In this document: in pieces, positions 30,728 through 42,348 of the stretch
Layout: the number at the start of each line of letters is the position of its first letter
How positions within the stretch are numbered: the stretch's first letter is position 1
Assembly (NCBI RefSeq): GCF_004359215.1
Contig: NC_090611.1
Location: forward strand, 1,657,099 to 1,721,098
Reading direction: 5' to 3'
DNA: 64,000 bases
Source of the DNA: Bremia lactucae
Taxonomy: Eukaryota > Oomycota > Peronosporomycetes > Peronosporales > Peronosporaceae
Position numbers and translations under genes: made by a program
Notes under the pieces: model-generated
Told to the model about the DNA's origin: nothing
The model's database searches: none
Seen by the model: the letters and a program-made list of their open reading frames with translations, nothing else

Positions 30728-30849
30728 AACAATACTATTAAGGAGAATGATAATACTCTCAATAATGAAGAGATTTATATCTCCGCAGTGTGAGGCGGTC
30801 GCACTGGAAACAAAAAAAACGCGTCGACAGGTGATTTCCTGCTGGTTAG

Positions 30850-31364
30850 AGAAGCAGTGGTCCGTTTCGTACAGGATTTCTTCGCTGATGCGGTAGACCG
30901 ACAGAAAAGGAACAAAAATGGAAGAGCAAACATACTTTTATTTGAAATACACGACTTAGTCCTACAGTCTACGGTAAATTTACCAAAGCACGTAGTAACG
31001 AACGTACGTATATCGGCCCGTTTCGTCTATTACATCGCCAAGGTAACGCATACACGATCGAGCTGACTGTAGAATGCGTACGCATCCAAGGTTTTATGTT
31101 GAACGTCTCTGCCGGTACTATCAGCACGAGGGTTCTTCCGATTTCGGATTACACCGGAATGGCCAAGGGCACCAGCCAAAGTCTGATGGTTCCGAGCCAA
31201 AGATTTATTGTCTCGGAACAGGGTCTGATTCTCTTGAACCAGAGGATCCAATCTTCCCTTTAAGGAAGAGATCTTCTGACGAGCTGTCAACAGCTCGTTT
31301 TGAAGGGGCTGATGTGTCCTTTCGTTCGCCAGTTGATCATTCGCAATCTCGCACAACATTTTAG
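30850..31364 (+). pseudogene. fam3 pol 3' end (integrase tail)
   Basis: C-terminal end of a gypsy polyprotein. The integrase SH3-like tail is seen in shifted frames as ISARFVYYIAKVTHTRSS and MRTHPRFYVERLCRYYQ (compare LPRSIGPFRVLHRQGNVYTI at 44196 minus). It is followed by a hydrophilic tail to a stop at 31364. The upstream pol is lost in or before the assembly gap. Its last ~330 bp overlap, on the other strand, the 3' end of the accessory ORF 32909-31030. Confidence 0.75.
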
Positions 31365-32909
31365 CTAGTCACAAAAAGCATTATCGACCGTCAACGCTAA
31401 CTCGCAACGACGGGATCGCTCGTGATCAAGATTTTTTCTTAAATAATAAAGGGTGTGATCCAAATCACGATGTTAAATCGGACTCGTCAAAAGATGCGAA
31501 CCCGATCTTATCCATCCATTCATGGATTCAGGTGGTGAGAAGCGCTTTTTTATTGAAAGTTTCTTGAACCACCCACTGTGAGGCAAAGGGGGTTCGATCG
31601 AGTTATCTCGTTCGTTGATGAGGGTGGATACCCTCGCATGATAGTTAGGAACCTCGTTACTAATTGATGTTGGACGTTTCGGATCTCGTACGACAGTACT
31701 ACGAGATCATCATCCCCGACAGATGGTCCATCAGAGAACGAGCGCTTCTCGCTCTCGTTAAAGGATTGGAGGTACTCAATCCCTTGACGAATTTCGTAAG
31801 AGATGAGCGTCCTCCAATGAGAATCTTAAAGGGAATATGCTTCTTTAGGGGCATGACCTGCACCCTAAAACAGCATGGGAATGAATCCTTACACGAGGGG
31901 CAAGGTATCCCTGCCTTTCTATACAAATTGTGCAAATTATAGTGTGCACCGACTAAGGGCCGTTTTTGGAACCGCTCACAAAAAGCATTTAGCTTGTCAA
32001 GCCAGACCTTACGGCCTATGTTTTGTACATTATTTTTAAAGGCTGTCCAAACTTGGAACAATGGTTTGACATCCTTTGTTCGTTTGCAAGTGTACCACCG
32101 ATACCGGTAAAAGGCATCGATGAAGAATCCCGTTTCATCCTTACCAGGGTTGTGAAGCCTGAGTGAGTCGAATAACGGAATATGATATAGATCGTTGGTC
32201 ATACCAGACAAACGAACGAGGTTTCTCTTAGAGGGTTACCATGACCTCTTTTTAGGAGCGTACCGCAACGTATTGCGGTCCCTCTCCTGTTCGCTTATGT
32301 TAACGTTAACGTAAACTTTGCCCTGGGAGCGATCCCTAGATTCACTTTCTTTCTGGTGAGGCAAACTAGCACCACCACCAGCACTCTTACCTTTGCGACC
32401 ACGTGTTTCTGGTATCGCATACTAACGTCACCAGAGTGGTCATCGCCCTCGAAGTTATCTGATGATGACTCCCTACCAAAGAGGTCCGACGAGTTAAACA
32501 ACCTCGTCATCACCTATTTGATTGTCACGATAGAACCTAAAGGGTTAACGGACTCGGCCCCAGGTGATCCGGCGGCCTTCTCATTCGCCAGTGAGTCGGG
32601 CGATGCAGGTGACTTGGACCAGTCACCTACAATTGGTGCAGCAGGTGACTTGTCCCCGTCATCTGCAATGTCATCAACAGATGACATACCCCAGTCACCT
32701 CCAATGGGAGTAGGAGGTGACATTTCCCCCGCAGTAGACGCATTAGCGTCAACTGAAACGTTTGCCTTACTGACAGCTGCACTGATCCGTCCAGCTGCCA
32801 GCTTCGCGGTCTCGCGGCCGACGCGCACAGACTTGTTTGTCGCCATCTTGATTGTGGTCAGAATCAAGAAAGCAAAAAAAATCGGTATTTGATTACATTC
32901 ATAATGCAT
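31030..32909 (-). pseudogene. fam3 accessory antisense ORF (copy 1)
   Basis: A long reading frame opposite to pol, between pol and the 3' LTR. It starts MATNKSVRVGRETAKLAAGR at 32909, then a Ser/Pro/Asp-rich region (KSPASPDS, AAGSPGAESV). A middle part from 32211 follows (MTNDLYHIPLFDSLRLHNPG, RKVWLDKLNAFCERF, LVGAHYNLHNLYRKAGIPCP). A coiled-coil-like C-terminus from 31359 ends it (DQLANERTHQPLQNELLTAR, LVQENQTLFRDNKSLARNHQ) and stops at 31030. A few stops and frameshifts break it; the ancestral product would be about 600 residues. The copy at 42349-44139 matches throughout (MATNKSVRVAREAAKL, KSPASPDSVSTVKAAGSPGA). I recognise no family; it does not look like Gag. Confidence 0.65.
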
Positions 32910-33010
32910 ATAAAATCGGTATTTTGGTTAAAACCAATAATGCTAATTACAGGAAAAGACTGAATAATCTTTCCTGTCACCCTACATCAATTAATATTGT
33001 GACTGTTGAT

Positions 33011-33023
33011 AAAAGGAGGGGGG
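33011..33023 (+). promoter_or_regulatory. Polypurine tract of fam3
   Basis: aaaaggagggggg directly before the LTR at 33024. Its position and purine purity fit the plus-strand priming site, and show that the element reads left to right, so the ORF at 32909-31030 is antisense. Confidence 0.75.
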
Positions 33024-33545
33024 TGACGTAACGGGGTGTCTTGTTACTGAGTACTATTTCCTATAAGAGGAATAATATATATTATTTCCTATGAGAGAAA
33101 AAAGATAAAGAAGTACAAAATTATTATCATTATTAATATTGACTTAAATAGTTCCAATAATACCAAATTTAATATTATTAATGCAATAAGACATACGACA
33201 TAAGCTCTGTTAATTGGTTGATTAAGTGTAAATCGACCCCGCCATCGTTTTAAGACACGATTGTGCGGTGCGCAAGGAGGCGCCATACTTAGCTAGATAT
33301 TAATATAATAAGTTCAGTAGTAGATGGAAGATCGTTCCGTAGGGAAATAATTATATTAATACAGTTTAACTTTTCTGTAGTTCAAAATTCATTGAATTAC
33401 CTCTTGGTAACTAAAGACCCTTAGCTACCTAGAAACCTTCCTCTGTACTCTTTTGTACGTAAAGTTTCGAGGCACCCTACCTACACTGTAATCAGTGTAA
33501 GGTTTACTAGTACTTACCAGTACGAGAGGAAGATGCCCCGTTACA
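33024..33545 (+). repeat. fam3 3' LTR
   Basis: 522-bp LTR from TGACGTAACGGGG to GCCCCGTTACA. Related copies are at 41691-42202 (minus) and 62076-62551 (plus). Confidence 0.8.
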
Positions 33546-33697
33546 GCTCGTGGCTACTGTAAAAGAAGGTCAAGGCATGCATGCATCCTTACCCCTTCTA
33601 TTTTATCATGTCAGGCCACCAATGCTCCCTTTTCGCAATCAGTTTAATTGTCGAAGTGTCGATTCTCAAAAGAAATTCGCGTTTGCTTGTTTCTGTC

Positions 33698-33912
33698 AGT
33701 ATAAATCAGTCTGAAAACTACTTCGTAAGTGCGCACGAGGAGTCGGATCACCGCTCCAGCGACGACATAATTAATAATTACTTAGTAAGTCGCTGAAGCG
33801 CCCACCACAACAATCTGACTGCACCTGAGAAAAGTCGGTCAAACCGCTTCTTCGCTGTCCTAGGGTGTGTGCTTAAGTCGAGCGTGGTCGCACTAAGACG
33901 TGCCCGCCTACA
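33698..33912 (+). repeat. fam1 5' LTR, truncated
   Basis: Only the last ~215 bp of a fam1 LTR, from ataaatcagtctgaaaacta to CGCCTACA at 33912, followed by a primer-binding-like stretch (CTTCGCAGCACTTTG). The U3 part is missing; 33546-33697 is not recognised. Confidence 0.75.
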
Positions 33913-33969
33913 CTTCGCAGCACTTTGAAAACCTTCAAACGATCCGCAACTCTGAACGTGTCAGTAAGG

Positions 33970-35050
33970 ATGAACCTCAACATTGATTGGGCTCATTTCC
34001 CCAACCTCTCCGAACATCATCGGGAGGTGGCAGAGCACTGCAGGGACTGGGTGGACAAGCCCTTGGCCAGGCCCTTGGGCAGTCCTCTTGAGCAACATGA
34101 TGCTCAGTTGGAGCAGTTTGAGGGATTCGTGCTCGAACAGCGGATAGCCGCGTCTAGGGCACAAAGCCATGCTGCGGCGGAGTCTGTTACTTAGACTCAG
34201 GATGAACTTAGGGGAGAGAAGGCTCGGAACGAGGCTTTCAACAGGACTGTTGAGATGCTCTTCGGCCGGCCGCATCTGTCGAGGCCCACTCGGATGGGCC
34301 CGCCCAAGTTCGATGGAACTGCAGCGCCCACGATTGTTCACTGGCTGTTAGCCGTGGATCAATGCGGTGTGGTGCAGCTCATCGAGGACGACAGCTAAAT
34401 GGTGTCGAACGCTATGCCGCATCTGCGCGGTAAGGCCTCAGAGTGGGCTTACTCGGTGCTTGTGGTGGACGTTAAGGCGTTCCCTCATGAGAGGTCTTTG
34501 AGACAAAGAATCGCACCATGGACCAGCCGCCGAACAACGAGGTGTTGCTTCAGGCGAGCTTCTTTGGTGCGCGACAGGCGAAGCGATCTCTGCAAGAGTA
34601 TGTGCAGGAGAGCGCTCGCTGTCGACATCCATTACAGTAGGTCTGATACTGGGGCACATTAAGGTGCCCACGTATATGAACGGACTACGACATAGCCCAT
34701 CGTGACATGTCCTTTTCATAAAAAGAGCGGTCGACGATGTAAGAGGCAATCCAAATCGCCTTAGTTAAAGAGCAATCCTACAACAGTGCCTCGGCAAAGG
34801 TTTGGTATAAGCCGTCGACTGAGAGGTTAAATGCCACTCCCATGGAGTTGGGCAATGCAGATGTAGTCTGCGTTTAATGCGGCAAGCGCGGCTATATGAT
34901 GACTCGCTGCTCTGTCAGGGTCCCTGCTGGGGTGAAGATGGCCAGCAAGAGGACTCCCTTCTCAAAGGGCGATGGCAATAACCAGCGTACGAGACGTATG
35001 AGTTCTGAATCGACCACTGAAGGGTCGGGAGATGCAGGAGCGCAGTAGGG
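33970..35050 (+). pseudogene. fam1 Gag
   Basis: Full-length but broken Gag: MNLNIDWAHFPNLSEHHREV at 33970, a stop at 34192, then FDGTAAPTIVHWLLAVDQCG in another frame. A frameshifted capsid and a damaged zinc knuckle follow near 34870 (stop in place of the second half: CV-stop-CGKRGYMMTRC). Belongs to the element 33698-39440. Confidence 0.75.
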
Positions 35051-35099
35051 GCGGGATGCCCTACTGACGCGGACTTTGAAGCTACCCCTAAGGTCAGAG

Positions 35100-35530
35100 T
35101 TATCAAAAAAATGGTTTGAGGCTATGACTAGGTGGTGACCCTCCTAGTGAATACGGGTGCATCAAGTTTTATTAAACTCGCGGCTTTTCAACAGAGACTA
35201 TTGATGTTTGAGTCACTTTGCCAGGGTGGCAAGCGTGTAGAGGCGACCGTTTGTTTAGCGAACGGCGCGCTCGTAAAGTCTGAAGGAATTCAGGAAGAAC
35301 TCGCCTCCAGCTTTAGTGGCTTCTCTTGTAGATAAGTTCACAGTGCTAGGTATGGAGAGTCCGTATGACCTTATCCGAGGCATCCCATGGTTGGCAAAAC
35401 ACCAATTATGGATAGACTGGCGTACATGCACAGTTGTGAACTCTACACAGGACACCGGAAAGTGTGTTCTCCTGCAAGAGCCTTATGCAACTGATGTCGT
35501 GCCGAACACATTCGCAGTGCGTTGACGGGA
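35100..35530 (+). pseudogene. fam1 aspartic protease remnant
   Basis: VNTGASSFIKLA near 35140 is the damaged active-site loop (expected DTGAS), followed by VEATVCLANGALVK and LGMESPYDLIRGIPWLAKHQ to WIDWR near 35420. Same layout as 6330-6946. Confidence 0.75.
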
Positions 35531-35559
35531 TGTCAAACGTCACAACTTCTGCCTAGAGC

Positions 35560-38500
35560 CCTAGTTAGAAGTGTACGGACTTGATGTCAGGTGACACAAA
35601 ATTCCTATTCAGCTCGTGGAGACTAGGGTAGTAAAAAGGACGATGACAAGTAGTCATGCGTTCGAATGTCCTGCCTTCGAACAAGGTGTTCAAGGCCGTC
35701 AAAGACAAAATTGCGGAGGCATCCTCAGTTGAGGTGCTCCGGCAAGTCTTCAAATCTGCGAGGAGATAGTATAACTCCCGAAGATGTGTGAGATTTGTTC
35801 CTTGCCGATTTAAAGGAAGGAAAATCCACGAAATAGTCACACCAGTTCCAGAAGAGAACTTGGTGGACTGCTGCTCGTCGTCCACAATGGACGAGAGCGT
35901 CCTAGAAACGGACAAAAGAAAAGGTTCGGATCTTGAGATGGGGATACAGTCCGTTCTTTGAGGTTCTGTGGAAACATCGCGATGTATTCCCAGAAGAAGC
36001 GCCGAGCCGCCTATCAGCAGATAGGGGCATCTGGCACGAAATTGATCTCGAAACCGGCACCAAGTATTGTGAGACCAGGCAATGGACGTTGCCTAAAAAC
36101 AAGTCGATTATATAGATGAGTTCTACAACAAACGAGCCAAGGCGGGACATGTACGTGAGAGCAGGTCGCCTCACTGCAGCCCGACCTTTTGTGTGCGTAA
36201 AGCCACAGGTGGACGGCGCGTGGTTCATGCTTACAAGAAGCTGAACACGGCGACCATACCAGCGCAAATACCAATCCCGCGGAAAGATGTTTTGTCAAAC
36301 TCCATGGCAAAGTCAATTATCTATTCCGCGTTGGATTTGAAGGATGGCTACTATCAGGTGCTCATGAGAGAGTCCGATGTAACCAAAACGGCAGTAAGCA
36401 CTCCAAGCGGTATGGTCTGGAGTGGCTTGTGATACCCCAAGGTTTAAAAAACGCACCAGCGACATTCAACCGAGTGGTGGCTCACGTGATGCGTCAGCAC
36501 CGTGCCTACGCGCCTCATTACTTTGACGATGTATTCGTGCATAGTAGGGCCGAGGACGGGCTGAGCGCAATAGAGTTACACAAGCGTCATTTAGACGCTG
36601 TGTCGCAGACTTTAAAGGACGCCCAATTATACGTCAACTTGCAAAAGTGCGTCAAGGGGTCCCTGAGATACCTGTGCTGGGTTGCATCGTTGGTACACAT
36701 GGTGTACGAGCAGACCCAGACAAGATAAAATCAGTTAAGGAATGACCAATCCCACGGCATGTGAAGATTTGCGCCAATTCCTAGGGCTCGCTAATTTCTT
36801 GATTAAGTATACCAAGAATTATGCGGAGCAAACTAAACCATTATCTGATCTCCTTAAAAAGGACACAGAATGGGTTTGGTTAAAAGAACAAGCAGATGCG
36901 TTCACATCAGTGAAGCAGTCTCTTGTTGAGGCACCGGTCTTGGCATTGCCAGACGCGGATAAGCCCTTTAGCGTCGTCTCAGATACAAGTAATTTTGCAA
37001 TCGGCAGCGCGCTCATGCAGAAGGATGACGACGGCGTTGACCGTGTCATCTCTTATCAGTCCCGGCTTTTAAAAGCCGCGGGACTGAATAACTCTGTGAA
37101 TGACACGGAGTTACTTGCAATATAGTATGCTCTTGTTAAGTTTCGAGTGCACCTATTGCGCACCGAACCATTTGTAGTTTATACGGATCACGCATCATTG
37201 CGGACCGCAATAACTCACCGCACCTCTCGCTAAAACTGGCAAGATGGCTTACATTCTTCTCTGAATTTAATTTTAAAGTTGAATACAAGCCCAGTAAGTC
37301 GAATGTCTTGGCTGACGCGTTGTCGCCCAGATCAGATTTCGAGGTAAGACACCAGAAAAGTGTGTCTAGTGCTAAAGGACAATCTGAGCCATCAATATTG
37401 GCAGCCATTAAGGCCTACCACGTAACGAGCTCGTTAGCCTCTGACATACAAGAGAGCTATAGTCCTGACGAACATTGTCGCCTGCTGTTTATTCACTTCG
37501 GTGGACGAAAGGTACCCCTTCCGTCTTACCTGAAGGCTAAGCTAAATTGCTTTAGCCTCAGCGATCGCCTGTTATGGTATCAGCTGTCACCTTGAGAATA
37601 AATGTGCCTTACGACACAGATCTCAAGCTGATGATCCTCCATGAGCTCCATGATGCACCACCGAGTGGTCATCTGGGCCGTGTAAAGACATTTCTAAACG
37701 TGTCAGAGGAATTTTGGTGGCCACAGGTGGCCAACTATATTAGCTTCTGCGAACAGTGTCAGCACGTAAAGCCTGCACCGTCCAGCAGTGCGCCATTAAA
37801 GCCGCTACCGATTCCAACGAATTGTTGGATGTCGGTAAGTCTGGACTTCATGTTTAGCATGCCGCCTGATCATAAGGGTCGGACAGGGCTAGTCGTCTTT
37901 GTAGACAGACTGAGCAAGATGGTGCATTTAGCACCATGTAAGACATCGATCACAGGCAAGGAGGCAGCTCTCTTGTTCCTGGATCATGTTTACCGACTAC
38001 ACGGGATGCCCGAGTCCATAGTATCGGACCGGGGTCCACGTTTTACGTCTGGGTTTTGGCGTCATGTGTTCGAGCTGCTAGGTAGCAAGCTCCACATGTC
38101 GACCGCAGATCATCCCCAGACCGATGGCCAAACAGAACGTGCCAATCGGATCGTGGCGGATGTCTTACGCACTATAGCAACTCCCAAAGATTAGAGCAAG
38201 CAATTGTACTTTGTGGAGCTCGCTAAAAATAACAGTGTCCACGCCAGTACGGTGAGACATCGTTTTCTATAAACGGACTGCTCCATCCTCGGATGCCAGT
38301 CTCGTTTGTGCGCGCCCGAGTTTTAGTGGGGGAGGGCCCCTCACTACGCTCGGTGCGAAAGAGGGACATAGCTTCGTCAATATGACGATGACCCGCGAGG
38401 GTATCATCTCAACGACGAAACTTGCCTTAGTGACCCTGCCGGGTTGGCAGTGGTCAGTATGTAGTCACGGCAAGGAATGCATGTGCTCTCACACAATAGC

Positions 38501-39440
38501 GATGTTTCGTTGCTTACAACTACGTCCTACGAACGATTCCGGCGATGTCATAGGCGAGTTGAATGCTAAAAGCCTGAGCGAGGCTTAACACTTTGTGGAT
38601 GAGCGATTAGCCATCCCACGAAAAGTCCGTGACCGTGGCGCAACGGCAAGCGCACAAGATAAACAAAAGAATGCTGACTGAAATGGTCGCAAAAATAATG
38701 AATGCTTAAGTGTTCGACATAAAGTACTGTTAAGTACTGTTACTCTACCTAAAATCGCAATTTTTGTACTACCTGGGGGTACTTAAAATTATTGCTACGT
38801 TACATTGGGCCATTTACTGTGGTCGAGAAGGTCAAAGACCTAAATTATAGGCTCACCCTCCCGCCATATATGAAGATGCACCCCGTCTTTTACGTGGGTC
38901 GTCTCAAACGGTATGTGGACCCAGATGAGGTCACATATTCCCATCAGTCTAAGGAGACTGTTGGTGACACCGACCATGGGTTCAGTATTAAACAGATGGG
39001 GGAAATGAGGAAGGCGAAAGACTTGCCTCCGACCTTCTCTTCCCATGAGAACGTAACGGACTCGGAGAGCGAGAGATACCACGCGCGTAATACGGTTCCT
39101 CAGCATTAACTTCTTAAAGATGTCCAGCCGAAGTTTCAAGCGTTCGTAACCCTGACGATTTTTCGCGCGAGCATCATGAAGCCGAGGTCAGTAGCAAGAC
39201 TTGACCCTCGAAATCCCCAATGCGTCGTTCAGCAGCGCTTAATGCCTGCAACTGAACGATCGCGGGAAAGGCAGCAGCGATTATGTGGGCAAAATCGCCA
39301 CTCCTATCGAGCGCCGCCTGCACTGATTGGATGCGGATGGGAATCAACGCTTCCTTGCTAAAAGTTTGCTTGCCCACCGCTCCGTGAGGAAGAAGCATCA
39401 AATCCTCGTCCAGTGGAGAGGATACCCGAAAATTCACCAT
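35560..39440 (+). pseudogene. fam1 Ty3/gypsy pol: RT, RNase H, integrase, chromodomain
   Basis: Best-preserved pol in the window. RT: WHEIDLETGTKYCETRQWTL (36030), VCVKATGGRRVVHAYKKLNT (36190), SALDLKDGYYQVLMRESDVT, PQGLKNAPATFNRVVAHVMR, HYFDDVFVHSRAEDG with an intact YFDD (36515). RNase H: LADLLKK-type thumb DLRQFLGLANFLIKYTKNYA (36760), SVVSDTSNFAIGSALMQKDD, VYTDHASLRTA. H2C2 finger and integrase 37574-38194: HELHDAPPSGHLGR, CEQCQHV, SLDFMFSMP, SIVSDRGPRFTSGFW, STADHPQTDGQTERANRI. Tail: LRYIGPFTVVEKVKDLNYRL (38792). Chromodomain: RSVRKKHQILVQWRGYP near 39380, cut at about 39440 by fam2 sequence. A handful of stops inactivate it. No 3' LTR of its own. Confidence 0.88.
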
Positions 39441-39444
39441 GTCT

Positions 39445-40130
39445 TGTCAAAGCCTTAAAGTTGACTTAGTGACAAACAAGCCGGGCTTGCATTCACGTCC
39501 CATACCATTAAGCACAGAGGTCTTTGTAACTAAGCCCTGTTTATCCTCTCCTCCTAATGGTTTACCGACCCTAGTTCTTCCCCAGTAGACCGCCCGGCCC
39601 CACTCGGCGTTTCCCGCACCGTACAGCTTTCTGGTATAAGGTGGGATTGATGCTTCGAGCTTTGCGCGAATTGCGCAACGGACAAGCCGGGCGCAAGTGC
39701 TTAGTGCTTTCTCGCATATAACATCTACGATGTTTGAATGCTATTCCACAGCTTTTCTTCTCCTTACTAATAGACAAATCTGATGCGCTCGACGGGCTTT
39801 CCAATATTTCTGCGTACCAACGCGAGAGGACTTAAAGTCGAACTCAGCGCGTAACCCCATGGCAATTGCCGCTTCTAAAGTAACGGGATGAGATTGGTAC
39901 AATTCCGTTTGGGCAACCCCCGCATTAAGGTCTTCCATTATGAACGAATAATTTAACCACTTCTTGCCCTCGGCCTTGATGTATAGCGGCAAAAAGAGCT
40001 CTTAACTCCTGGGCGTAGTCTCCTAGGATCGGTCTACCCTGACGAGCCGCTAAATATCGTGATCGTGTGCGAGAAATCTGATTAGATGGGACAAACATGC
40101 TAGTCAGATGATGTTTTGGCAAATCACACC
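39445..40130 (-). pseudogene. fam2 Gag C-terminus and protease start
   Basis: Minus-strand fragment: LTSMFVPSNQISRTRSRYLA, ARQGRPILGDYAQELRALFA (40143-39925), GVAQTELYQSHPVTLEAAIA, then the approach to protease (RECKPGLFVTKSTLKAL near 39500-39445). Matches 15600-14950. It is cut at the left where the fam1 chromodomain ends and joined at 40131 to part of an accessory ORF. Confidence 0.7.
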
Positions 40131-40720
40131 CCACGAGAGGCAAGGTAAACCTGCCTACTTGGACGAGCGGTGCAACTTATAGGGTGCACCAACTAAGTAC
40201 CTGTTTTCAATCCTGTCACATGCCATAACCAGTTTGTCAAACTAGGTCTCGCAGCCTACGATTTGCACATTCTGTATGAATGCTCCCGAAGCGTAAAACT
40301 AAAAGGAGTTGCATCCTTAGCACGCGTCCAAGTGTAACATCGATGCCAAAAACGCATCGATGAAGAATTCGTTTTTGTTGTCACCAAACTGTGAAGTCTG
40401 GATGAGTGACGACGGGATCTTATACCGCTCGTTGGTCATATACCGTTCGTTGGTCATAGCAGACCAACGAACCAAGTTGCCCTTTGCAGGCAACCAAGAC
40501 TCTTTTCGGGAGCGAACCGCAACGAATTGCGGTCTCCGTTCCTTTGGTTAATGCTAAGTTGCAGACTAACATTCTGTTGAAGTGATCTTTACAATCCTTC
40601 GTTCCTGGTGGTACATTTTAGCATTCCCGGTACGGGGGCTCTTTAGATCGGAGTCATTACAAGATGACTCCTCATCAATATAGTCCGAGGAATGGAACAT
40701 CTTGGAGATTAATATCTGAT
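40131..40720 (-). pseudogene. Accessory ORF, N-terminal half
   Basis: Minus-strand sequence matching the middle of the fam3 accessory ORF: MTNERYKIPSSL, KNEFFIDAF, LVGAPYKLHRSSK and GLPCLSWG, ending at 40131. There it switches to gag. The missing second half of the same ORF type lies on the plus strand at 41525-41680. Confidence 0.6.
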
Positions 40721-40752
40721 CTCTCTCGTCTTAACCCACCGTTTTATGACAA

Positions 40753-41094
40753 AATTGCTCAGATAAAGATCTGGAGGCCAAAATTATATTTAAATGAAAT
40801 TAGAGTAAGGTCGTAATATTAAATATAGTTCAGTTCCCCGTTTGATCTAAAACCGTCAAATGCGTTACTAAGGCTTGCCAATGATCTGTGATAGTACAAA
40901 GCCGCATGTACACACTCGCAAGCATAGATATCGCTCAGGTCTACGAACCATTGGTCCCTTGAACTAGGATTCATTAAGTTATACGAGCTTGTACGACTTA
41001 CGAAGTTGTTAAACTTCTTAAGACTATAGAACTAAGCGACTCTTTAAGTATAGAGGAGCGAAGTAGCTTCGCTACACCTGGAAGCACTCGCAGG
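40753..41094 (+). repeat. fam2 LTR fragment with primer-binding-like site
   Basis: Plus-orientation fam2 LTR lacking its first part (from about 40753) and ending TTCGCTACA at 41076. Then cctggaagcactcgcagg at 41077-41094, which resembles the stretch after the fam4 LTR (cctggtagcactttgtag). Confidence 0.75.
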
Positions 41095-41254
41095 CAATTT
41101 ACACTTGATAATTAATTAAATTTAGCCTCTTCTGGCATGGATATCTTCCCCAAACTTTCAAAGCGAAACGAGTAGCATATAAGAAGCTCAGAACTTTGTA
41201 TGGGCTCGATCACATAGATCACAACCTTTCCCAGGCCCAGATGTTCTTGATGCA

Positions 41255-41524
41255 AGGCCTAAAGACTTAATATGAATCCTCTCTTATCGGGCAGCAAAGG
41301 ATCACTTAGCGGAACTCGGTACAATCCTGTACCTGATCCGGAGCCTAAGGCTCGCCCTCTTGCTGTCAGTGTTAACACATATGAGGGCAAAGAGGAAGGA
41401 AATCTCCTTTTCTGGATTAAATAAACGAAAACGTCCATAGCCTCCGTCATGGCTATATTTAAGCTCGGTAGGAAAGCGAGTAAGTAAGCACTCACATGTA
41501 GCACGTCTAAAGACGTCGCACTTC
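41255..41524 (+). pseudogene. fam2 Gag, N-terminal half
   Basis: [47 protein letters not shown], on the plus strand; equivalent to 15960-15680 minus. It follows its LTR and leader in normal order, then switches at about 41525 into accessory-ORF sequence. Confidence 0.7.
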
Positions 41525-41680
41525 CCGCGTCTCCTGCTGCTTTAGGGTGAAGCCCATGCCCCTAGAATTGCGTACTCCCTTAGAGACTCTCACTGGAGGA
41601 CGTGCATCTCTTCTGAGAAGCGCGAAGGGATTGATAGCTTACAATTCTTTTACGAGCTCACGAAGCGCTCGTTTTCCCAA
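41525..41680 (+). pseudogene. Accessory ORF, C-terminal part
   Basis: Plus-strand sequence matching 43280-43430 (LPLETLTGGRASLLRSAKGL against FKILIGGRSSLTKFVKGL in the fam3 ORF). It ends at the fam3 LTR at 41691. Confidence 0.55.
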
Positions 41681-41690
41681 GGTTTTTTTG

Positions 41691-42202
41691 TGTAACAAGG
41701 CACATTTCACTAGTGCTGACCAGTACTAGTTAATCATACACTGATTACAGTGTAGGATAGGTGCCTCGAAGCTTCACGTACACAAAGGTACCGAGGACGA
41801 TTTCTTAAGAAGCTAAGGGTCTTCAGAGTAAAGGTCTAGACTAAGGCCTTAGAATAGAGAAAAGGTAAGACTGTATTAATCTATTCACATTCCTACGAAA
41901 CGATCTTCTACTTACTACTGAACCTATTATATTAATAAGTAACAAGGTATGGCACCTTCTTGCGCACCGCACAATCGTGTCTTAAACCGATTGGCGGGGT
42001 TGATTTAAACTTAAATCAACCAATCAATAGAACTAATGTCTAATTGCATCAATATTACCAAATTTGGTATTAATGGAACTATTGAAGTCAAAATTAATAA
42101 AGATAATAATTTTAAACTTCTTCATTTATTTCCTCTCATAGGAAATATTATTTCCTATTCCTCCTATAGGATATAATACTTGTGTAACGGGACCCCGTTA
42201 CA
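41691..42202 (-). repeat. fam3 3' LTR (minus)
   Basis: 512-bp LTR, TGTAACAAGGC at 41691 (U5 end) and ACCCCGTTACA at 42202 (U3 end). A hairpin at 41709-41730 has the same position as that in fam4. The purine tract expected at 42203-42225 is degraded (minus strand AAGTGGTGGTGAG). Confidence 0.8.
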
Positions 42203-42348
42203 CTCACCACCACTTAACCAACAGTCACCATAGTGACTGATGTAGGGTGAAACGATATACTATTATGTCTTTCCCTTTAATTTTTGTATGTTGATTTTAA
42301 CAATAATTCCGATTTTATTTTCATAAATTGATTTTGACCGAAATCAAC

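Noticed and set aside
30606..30896. Reading frame running through the N gap
   Set aside because: It spans 100 undetermined bases, so its continuity is meaningless.
32356..32892. 178-codon plus-strand frame between fam3 pol and LTR
   Set aside because: Opposite the accessory ORF 32909-31030. The minus reading is the one conserved in copy 2 with a shared start MATNKSVRV; the plus reading has no shared start.
41691..42202. Reading this LTR as a 5' LTR of a plus-strand element whose gag is the MATNK frame
   Set aside because: The other copy has a pure polypurine tract at the equivalent place, pol lies on the opposite strand, and the primer-binding-like stretch follows the other LTR edge; so it is a 3' LTR and the frame is antisense.
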